Assembly: GCA_900095095.1 (NCBI GenBank)
Contig: FMBT01000654.1
Location: 1 to 28,176, forward strand
Direction of reading: 5' to 3'
DNA: 28,176 bases
Origin: Fragilariopsis cylindrus CCMP1102
Taxonomy: Eukaryota; Bacillariophyta; Bacillariophyceae; Bacillariales; Bacillariaceae
Part shown: in pieces, positions 17,720-24,993 of the stretch
Position numbering within the stretch: position 1 is the first letter of the stretch
Layout: every line of letters starts with the position of its first letter
Position numbers and translations under genes: made by a program
The notes under the pieces: model-generated
Told to the model about the DNA's origin: nothing
What the model saw: the letters and a program-made list of their open reading frames with translations, nothing else
Database searches by the model: none

Positions 17720-18243
17720 CTTAATACACTATATTAATATATTCGTAGACTTTGTGTGTGCTTGTTTGTGTACTGTATTGTGTATTGTGTGTATCGTTAC
17801 TATCGTTCTGTCGTTCGGTATCGTCCTCTTTTATGTGATGATGAATTGAAAAAGATGATTACAAAATTTCAATGTCGCAAAATTCTGCTTTTTCTATTTA
17901 TCGTAACCCCCCATTATTTTTTTTATCCAAGCCCCTAAGTAACTACTTGAAGTAATCAAATTAATTGTATGCATCTTCGCTCGAAAATTCGCGACCGATC
18001 CTGATTGTTAAATAAATTAATCTCAGTTCTCAAATTTGTGTACAGTTTGTAGAGGAGTATGTGACGTGTTCAATTGTTCCTAGTCCTACATAACTTAGTG
18101 ATCTGGAGCTAACTACGAAGGAACATTGTACTTTTGCGAACAATGTTTCTCATCAATATCACATACTCATTATTATTACCCCTATTACACACAAGATAAT
18201 AACAATAACAAGCGGAAAATAAACGCCAACATTAGCATCGATC
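17720..18243. promoter_or_regulatory. Divergent intergenic region, GNAT-like (-) / histidine kinase (+)
   Basis: 524 bases between two ATGs. An inverted repeat AACATTGT (18122-18129) / ACAATGTT (18140-18147) with a 10-base spacer lies about 100 bases before the kinase ATG. The 60 bases before that ATG are A-rich (AATAACAATAACAAGCGG), like a leader. Small frames at 17555-17938 are chance. Confidence 0.45.
18122..18147. promoter_or_regulatory. Inverted repeat upstream of the histidine kinase
   Basis: Perfect 8-base arms AACATTGT and ACAATGTT are separated by ACTTTTGCGA. The position, 97 bases before ATG 18244, fits an operator-like dimer site or an RNA hairpin in the leader. No known factor is implied. 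Confidence 0.3.
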
Positions 18244-21200
18244 ATGGTGATGGCTGACTCGTCAATTTGTAAAGAAGAAAAGAATCTTGAAAGTACTGAC
18301 GACGACCACGACGACGACGATGACAAGATGAAGGATACGAAGAAGAATATGCATGTGCCTACGTCTACTACGTCTACGTCTACACCTAGTACGACGTCTA
18401 CAAAAGGTCATACACGTAATAAACCATTCTATGGTGACCTTGTTTGTGCGGTTGCATTTACAGTTGTTACTCCTATTGATGGATGGAAGGCAGCGATGAC
18501 ATGTCAACAGGAACATTACGATACAGATACAACAACAAGTGATGATGTTTGTACAGAAAGGATATTTGGTTTGTGTCAAACAGCTCTATTATCTGTAACG
18601 TTTTGTGCATTATATGGTGGATTGAATTGGATTTCATACCTCCATCATTCGAAAAAATATTCCTTCTTTGCCTTCCTTAGTGGTCTTTGGTTATGTGCCT
18701 TCAATAATTTACAACAATGGCCGTATGCTGGTGAATGTGTTATGTACGTCTTTTTCCTTTGTTTCTGTTTCGCCACGACTTGGAAAATAATTCGATACTA
18801 TATACTAGTGCAACGAGGAACTACTACCGGTATCTCTTCGCAGCTTTGTATACTTTTTTGTTATATGAGTATGCAGGTTGCCATTGATTCAGTTTCTCAC
18901 AATATTTATCCTCTCTCTATCTATCTATCTATCTATCTCTCACACACACTCGCACACGCACACACGCTCTTTCAAAATAATCAATCATAACAGTACATAC
19001 CAATTTCATGGTGTACTTGTAGGATGCCTTTCGAATGGAAAATTGTCATTCAAGGACCAAATGATTCGTATGGTACTCATGTTCGGTGTTGCATCGTATG
19101 TTTCGATTAGAAGTCCTTTTTCTGTTTACTGTGAAGATGTACTCCCATTATTGGGTGGACCGGTCCTATTATCGATAGCAACACTTGCTGCGACTCGATC
19201 TAACGTATATTGGAATTTATTAAAAACAACGAATTGGAACTTACTAACAGTACAGGGTGCACGCTGGGTCCTTGCTGGTATATATATGTATCATACAGCT
19301 ACTGATTTATTATCGATCCATAATAATAATAACAATAATAATAATGCTAACGTAGATGATAACAATATACGAGCAGCACAGGAAAAACTTATTGCTATTA
19401 CGAAGGCTGCATTTATTGCATGTGTCGGTGTAGGTGCAACTGGTGCATTTCAAAATGAAATTGATTTGAATGAACGATTAGAAGTTCTTGTCCAGAATCG
19501 AACAAAAGAGATACAGGAAAAGAATGATAAATTACATATGGTAGAATTAGCTCTACGAGCAAGTGAAACCGCAATCGCTATCACAGATTCTAATTTACGT
19601 TTTATCTGGTTGAATGCGGCCTGCGAAGAAATCTCGACGAAGAACATTGATGCTGCTGCTACTGCAGCATCAAAAATAGCACCGACTAAAGGAGGAGCAA
19701 TATCGACAGGGAAAAAAATACAAGGACAGCATCAAGTCTCGTCGCAGTCGTTCTTAGGTAGAACGATAGTGGAAGTATTAGCACTTGAAACTATCCTTGA
19801 TGAAAAGAAATTAACTCGTGCGTTTGCATCGCATCGGAGAGAAGACGAGGTATGTATCAACGAAATGATTTTCCGTTTAGAGGTATCACCTTATGCATTT
19901 GTAGACAACAACGACGATGACGACGACGACGACGACGACGAATCCGTTGCAGCAGATCACAAAGATGCGAGATCAAAACGAATAATCAAAAAGAAGAAGA
20001 ATGATGATAATGGTAGCAATAGATATTTGGTAGTCTTCAAGAATATAACAGCCGAACGGGCACGAGAAGAGGCAGAGAGGACCGCACAAGAAGAAGCTAT
20101 GTTAGCAAAGGCGATGGAAGATTCTATGGTCACACTGACGGTGAGTTTATCATTGTTACTATTTGGTTGTTGGGTTGGTTTATCTGCTTTCTTTCCTTCC
20201 TTCCTTCTTTCTTTCTATTAGCTTCCCAATGAACCAACTGCCTCACATTCATTGGTGTACTATTTCTATACTATTATTATTTATTCATGCAATTAAATTG
20301 AATACAGCACGAATTGCGAACTCCTATGCAAGGCATCATGGGAGTCACTAGTATGCTTCTCCAGGAGAACAAAAAGAAAGATGAAAAACAGACCGATACA
20401 ATTCTTGCTGAATCGTTGAAGCTTATTATGGCTTCATCGGGATTGCTTCTGAATCTAATCAATAATCTACTTGACGTGAAAAAAGTGAATTCCGAAAGTA
20501 AGACTTGTTTTGTGTGTGTGTGTGTGTGTGTGTGTGTATTGATTTATTTATCATTGGCTTGATCTTCTCGCAAAAGATGAATTTTGTTCTTCATAATCGA
20601 ATGCATGTCCTGTCCGGTTTTTACCGAATTGTTATTCTTACGTATGTTTGTCTATGAATTGTCTTCTTCACGAATCAAATCACCTTATTACACATAGTGA
20701 TGGATTCATTCCCTATGTCGTCAGTCATTGCCCGGTCGGCCATCAAAGACACGATCGACTTCTGTCAACCCCTCGCTTCGATATCAGGCGTTTCTGTGGT
20801 AACTGATTACGGAAATGGCAGGAAAAATGATTTTATGGTCGTATCGAATGCTTTGCGGTTGCAACAAGTGAGTAAAATTAGTTCCTGCAATGGTGATTAT
20901 TTTCTCTTTTTTGTCCATTCTATACTCCATCTTACCAATATCCTCCTGCAATTTCATTTTGCTCTTTCAGGTTTTGATCAATCTTGTCTCGAACGCTATC
21001 AAGTATACAGAAGAAGAAAGTCAGATTTGTATTCGAATTCGACCGACCATCATGACTGATGTTGAATACATGATAGACCACGCTCTCGCATCATCCCGAG
21101 ATGATAATTCTAACGATGGTGTTTCAAAGAAGGACTTGTCTCTTTCTAACCATTCCGTCCTATGCTTCTCCATATCTGATTGTGGTCCCGGTATTGCTCC

Positions 21201-21945
21201 TCATCAAGCAGATCGTTTATTCCGTCGCTTTGCTCGGTTGGATAATAAACCCACCCGTGCTCTTGGTGGCGGCAATAAAGTTGGTCAGCCATCGGGGACT
21301 GGACTTGGTCTGAACTTGTGTCAGTTATTCTTGCATAGAATGAATGGAGAAATATGGGCCACGAACAATAGTAATGGAATAGGCTCGACATTTTCCTTCT
21401 TTTTACCCCTTGCAATTGATAATAATCCTAATATCGACTCAAGAATCACCGCTCCTGTGGAAATGTCGAACAACCGATGCAGATCTTTTGAGGATCTTTC
21501 GCTTACCACGTCTCAGTTGAGAATTCTTTTGGTCGACGACGTACTCATCAATCGTAAGGTCATTGGAAGGATGGTGAAACTTATTGGTATCGTGGATATT
21601 GTCACGGTCGACTCGGGTGAAAATGCACTGATCGAACTGTTTAAAAATGGCCCGTACGACTTGGTCATAAGTGATCTTCAAATGCCAGGTATGTCGGGGA
21701 CAGAGTTGTGCGAAGCGATAATGGCGGACACCAACGGTTGTTTGATTAGAAAACCTGTCGTTGTGGGTCTTACAGCCGACACGAGCGTAAAAGTTGCAGA
21801 AAACTGTAGTGTTGCTGGAATGTCGGCTGTTATGTATAAACCAATTTCAGTTATAGAGATGAGAGACTTTTTTGGAACGACTGTCGGACGGCTAAAACCA
21901 GGAGTTTGGTACACGAGCAATACCGAGGTCCTGGCCGCTCAGTAG
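18244..21945 (+). CDS. Hybrid sensor histidine kinase (multi-TM, PAS, HisKA, HATPase, receiver)
   Basis: Exons 18244-18868, 19023-20140, 20308-20497, 20698-20867 and 20971-21945; all four introns are GT-AG (154, 167, 200 and 103 bp). Product 1025 residues. An acidic and Thr/Ser-rich N-terminus precedes about eight hydrophobic segments (roughly 60-360, for example DLVCAVAFTVVTPIDGW and IRMVLMFGVASYVSI). A coiled coil (LNERLEVLVQNRTKEIQEKN) leads into a PAS domain (ALRASETAIAITDSNLRFIW to YLVVFKNITAERA) with a poly-Asp insert. The H-box is HELRTPMQGIMG (His582), the N-box LINLVSNAIKYTEE, and the ATP lid DCGPG (771-775) and GTGLGL (810-815). The receiver has DD (890-891), phosphoacceptor Asp936 in LVISDLQMPGMSG, Thr969 and Lys991. 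All residues for autophosphorylation and internal transfer are present. Ligand and output are unknown. Unsplit reading fails at each intron. AATAAA occurs at 21975-21980, about 30 bases after the stop. Confidence 0.9.
18911..18966 (+). repeat. (CTAT)n and (CA)n in histidine kinase intron 1
   Basis: CTCTCTAT units pass into a CA-rich tract inside the 154-bp intron (18869-19022), taking up about a third of it. The acceptor TTGTAG|GA follows at 19022. Confidence 0.85.
20511..20537 (+). repeat. (TG)n in histidine kinase intron 3
   Basis: About 13 TG units start some 13 bases after the donor A|GTAAGA at 20498. The placement is like the TG tract in the lumen protein gene. Confidence 0.88.
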
Positions 21946-22477
21946 GGGATATTCTATGCTACAATAATGATGACAATAAAGCACATAATTATTCCATTTC
22001 TGTACTGCATTTTACAAGTAGGGGTATCGTTAGTACGCATCCGTTCGACGATCTTTTCTCATTTCGTGGCGATTTCCTACTACTTTTCAAAGAAGGGCTG
22101 GAAAGGAATAACTATAGTCTGAAGAGTAGTATCAATAATTAAACGAGATTAACATTACATACAGTACATGCATTAGACCTTATTTGAGGTCAAATTTAAA
22201 TTGAAAGAACCTACTTTCGCGCGATTAAAATATTTCGTAAATAATGATGTGATCATAATATTAAGAGGACTAATTCGACTAGAAACACGTGGAACGACTC
22301 CTTGTCGCGTGCGCGTGGCTGACGTCTTATGATTCTCTGTGTTTTCTTCAATCAAACACGAAAAATCCAAGCAGAGAAGGACAACAAAACATCACCAAAA
22401 CGAAGAAGTCATGTTATATCATAGATGGCAGCATATATCACGCTGTGTACAAAAACAACAACAAAAACAACAACAAA
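21946..22477. promoter_or_regulatory. Upstream region and leader of the zeta-carotene desaturase gene
   Basis: 532 bases between the kinase stop and the ZDS ATG. AATAAA at 21975 likely ends the kinase transcript. A G-box CACGTG (22286-22291) and TGACGTC (22320-22326) lie 192 and 158 bases upstream of the ATG. An A/C-rich leader (ACAACAACAAAAACAACAAC type, about 22450-22477) abuts the ATG. A 31-codon upstream frame begins at ATG 22329 and another short one at 22411 overlaps the ZDS start; they matter only if transcription starts upstream of them. Confidence 0.45.
22286..22326 (+). promoter_or_regulatory. G-box and TGACGT element upstream of ZDS
   Basis: CACGTG (22286-22291) is the palindromic core bound by bZIP and bHLH factors. 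TGACGTC (22320-22326) contains TGACGT, the core reported for stramenopile aureochromes (blue-light bZIP factors) and for diatom CO2/cAMP response elements. Two such cores within 41 bases upstream of a carotenoid gene suggest light control. Short cores also occur by chance. Confidence 0.35.
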
Positions 22478-24307
22478 ATGGGAAATAACACAAGAAGCCG
22501 AGGCTTCACCCTCGTAACGGCGGTGGTGGTGACAATGGCGATATCTTCGTGCTCTGCGTTCATGTCTAGAAGTACTAGCAGAAGCAGCGCTGTTCGATCT
22601 CTTTCCGATACGGCAACAGATGGGTTTACCTCTGACGGTGCAAAGACCCAAATAGGAAACGATTCCTTTCTAAATGAAGATCTTATGGCTCGCGCTCAAA
22701 ATGGACCGGGAGTTGTCAATAAGGAGAAGCTCAAGATTGGAATCGTCGGTGCTGGATTAGCTGGAATGATCGCTGCAATGGACTTAGCTGATGCGGGCCA
22801 TCAAGTTGAAATGTTCGAATTACGACCCTTCGTGGGAGGTAAAGTCAGTTCATGGCAAGACAAGGATGATAATCATATTGAAATGGGTTTACATGTGTTC
22901 TTCGGGTGCTACTACAATCTATTTGGTATTATGAAACGAACGGGTGGTTTTGATAAGAACTTACGTATCAAGGACCATGTACATACATTTGTCAATGATG
23001 GAGGGAAATTAGGTGCCCTCGATTTCCGATTCCCTATTGGTGCTCCCATTAGTGGTCTCGCGGCATTCGCCGCCACCGAACAATTAGGTATAGAAGATAA
23101 GTTCCATAATGCGGTCCGTTTGGGAACATCTCCCATCGTCCGTGCCTTAGTCGATTTCGACGGTGGAATGGATATGGTCCGAGAATTAGACGATATTACC
23201 TTTACCGAATGGTTCACTCAGTTAGGTGGTAAACGAGGGAGTTTAGATCGGATGTGGGATCCTATCGCGTACGCTCTAGGATTTTTAGATTGTGATACTA
23301 TTAGTGCTCGTGCTATGTTGACCATTTTTATGCTCTTCGCTATCCGGACCGAAGCCAGCGTCTTGAGGATGCTGGATGGTAGTCCCCAAACGGGCTTACA
23401 CGATCCCATCATTAAGTACCTCGAAGATCGCGACGTTAAAATTAATCTTAAAAGTCCATGTCGGGAATTAGTTCATGATTTAGATCCCGAAACGGGCTTA
23501 CCCACTCGTGTGCGTGGTATCAAGATCGGCGCTAAGAATGTTTATCACGAATTCGATACAGTTATTTGTGCCCTTGATGTTCCCGGTATCAAAAAGGTAT
23601 TACCAAAGAGCTTTCGTCAATACGACATGTTTGACAAAATTTACGAGTTAGAAACTGTTCCTATTGCTACCGTTCAAGTTCGATTCGATGGTTGGGTGAC
23701 AGAACTAAACGACGATGCTCGTATGATGGACATTTCGGGTGATCAAAGTGACGGTCGAGGTGGTGGTATCGACAACTTGTTATATAGTGCTGACACTGAA
23801 TTTTCATGCTTCGCTGATCTCGCCGTGACAAGTCCAGGGGAATACTATAAGGAAGGAGAGGGAAGTTTGATCCAGGCTGTCTTCGATGCGCGTGCCACTA
23901 AACGATCCGAAGAACAATTGGTAGAGGATTGTATCGCACAACTCCACAAGGTCTTCCCGTCCTCAAGCAAACTCAACTGTACCTGGTCGAGTGTTGTGAA
24001 ACTTGGTCAAAGTTTATACCGAGAAGCTCCTGGACAAGACAAATTCCGTCCGAAACAAGCGACACCCATTTCTAATTTTTTCCTTGCCGGTTCCTACACG
24101 TACCAAGATTATTTAGACTCTATGGAGGGTGCAACAAGATCTGGTTTGATGGTTGCAGATGAAGTCATTGCTCGAGCCGACGGACCGAATGGTCTCAAGG
24201 CTATGTCTGTAAAGTTACAGGCGGAGGCAAAGGCAGAGAAAGAGTCCTCAGTAGAGAAAGAACCTGAAAAGGAGAAAACTTTATTCTTTGCTGCGGAAGC
24301 GGCTTAA
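22478..24307 (+). CDS. ZDS: Zeta-carotene desaturase, plastid
   Basis: Single exon, 609 residues from ATG 22478. The open frame extends upstream only to a GTG, and the ATG gives the expected presequence, so the ATG is chosen. A signal peptide (FTLVTAVVVTMAISSC) ends CSA|FMSRS, the Phe-led plastid motif, followed by a Ser/Arg transit region. The FAD-binding Rossmann motif is KIGIVGAGLAGMIAAMDLAD (86-105) with FELRPFVGGKVSSW. Other ZDS landmarks are HIEMGLHVFFGCYYNLF, WDPIAYALGFLDCDTISARA, FMLFAIRTEASVLRMLDGSP and the C-terminal FAD loop FFLAGSYTYQDYLDSMEGAT. It desaturates zeta-carotene through neurosporene to lycopene, using plastoquinone, in the plastid. It is distinguished from phytoene desaturase by these motifs and by overall resemblance to plant ZDS. 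A Lys/Glu-rich tail (KAEKESSVEKEPEKEK) is an unusual extension. Confidence 0.93.
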   Translation: MGNNTRSRGFTLVTAVVVTMAISSCSAFMSRSTSRSSAVRSLSDTATDGFTSDGAKTQIGNDSFLNEDLMARAQNGPGVVNKEKLKIGIVGAGLAGMIAAMDLADAGHQVEMFELRPFVGGKVSSWQDKDDNHIEMGLHVFFGCYYNLFGIMKRTGGFDKNLRIKDHVHTFVNDGGKLGALDFRFPIGAPISGLAAFAATEQLGIEDKFHNAVRLGTSPIVRALVDFDGGMDMVRELDDITFTEWFTQLGGKRGSLDRMWDPIAYALGFLDCDTISARAMLTIFMLFAIRTEASVLRMLDGSPQTGLHDPIIKYLEDRDVKINLKSPCRELVHDLDPETGLPTRVRGIKIGAKNVYHEFDTVICALDVPGIKKVLPKSFRQYDMFDKIYELETVPIATVQVRFDGWVTELNDDARMMDISGDQSDGRGGGIDNLLYSADTEFSCFADLAVTSPGEYYKEGEGSLIQAVFDARATKRSEEQLVEDCIAQLHKVFPSSSKLNCTWSSVVKLGQSLYREAPGQDKFRPKQATPISNFFLAGSYTYQDYLDSMEGATRSGLMVADEVIARADGPNGLKAMSVKLQAEAKAEKESSVEKEPEKEKTLFFAAEAA

Positions 24308-24993
24308 ATTTTTGAATGCAGTATAGAACTTGTAAGATAAATTGAAACATTTGTTTTCTTTCCTTCCTTCAAACTATGAAATACCTATATGATTATGACT
24401 ATTATAGTTCGATAGTATGCCACTCTATGGGTAAATATTCGAACGCAGAAACTCGCTCATAGGAACAGTAGAAAATTATAATTATATTGGATCTAAATTC
24501 TAGTAATGCTTGGATTTAGGGCCTCTCCGTTCTGTTGGAGATGCCTGGCCACGATAGATTATCACAATATAGCAAGTTTGAAGTTGCGATCAAATTCGAA
24601 AATGAGTCCCGTACAATAATTGATCTCATCCATCATGCACACATCACATATCCGCCCATCATGGATCCATCCATATTTTGTTGTGGCGAGTGCGAAGCTT
24701 TTCTCGAATTTTTCTCCTGATAAACTGAACATGTTGTTCATGCAATCAATTTTCATTTAGATTTGTCTCGACGTATCTACACCTTTACCATTTCTTTTTA
24801 TTAACAGCGATTTTCTTGCCTTTCTTGCAAAAATATGGATATATATCGTCTTCACAAGCTAGTAGTATTTTCTTTATTTTACATTTATTGCTATTTTCTA
24901 ATTGTGTTATCTACCACCATCGTGGTGTAGGATATCTGCAGTAGCAGTGTTGACTCTAAAGCTGTACAATGAATAGATTCATTACATTTTTAT
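24308..24993. other. Convergent intergenic region, ZDS (+) / JmjC-sulfotransferase (-)
   Basis: 686 bases with no gene I can support. Overlapping opposite frames at 24535-24756 (about 61-64 aa) have ordinary base composition but no domain, and each is a shadow of the other. No repeat stands out. Confidence 0.5.

Noticed and set aside
18244-24307. Histidine kinase and ZDS as a co-regulated light-signalling and carotenoid unit
   Set aside because: Same strand but 532 bases apart, with a poly(A) signal after the kinase and separate upstream elements. Adjacency alone is weak evidence in a eukaryote.
24535-24756. Opposed 61-64 codon frames between ZDS and the fusion gene
   Set aside because: No similarity that I recognise, and each is the shadow of the other.
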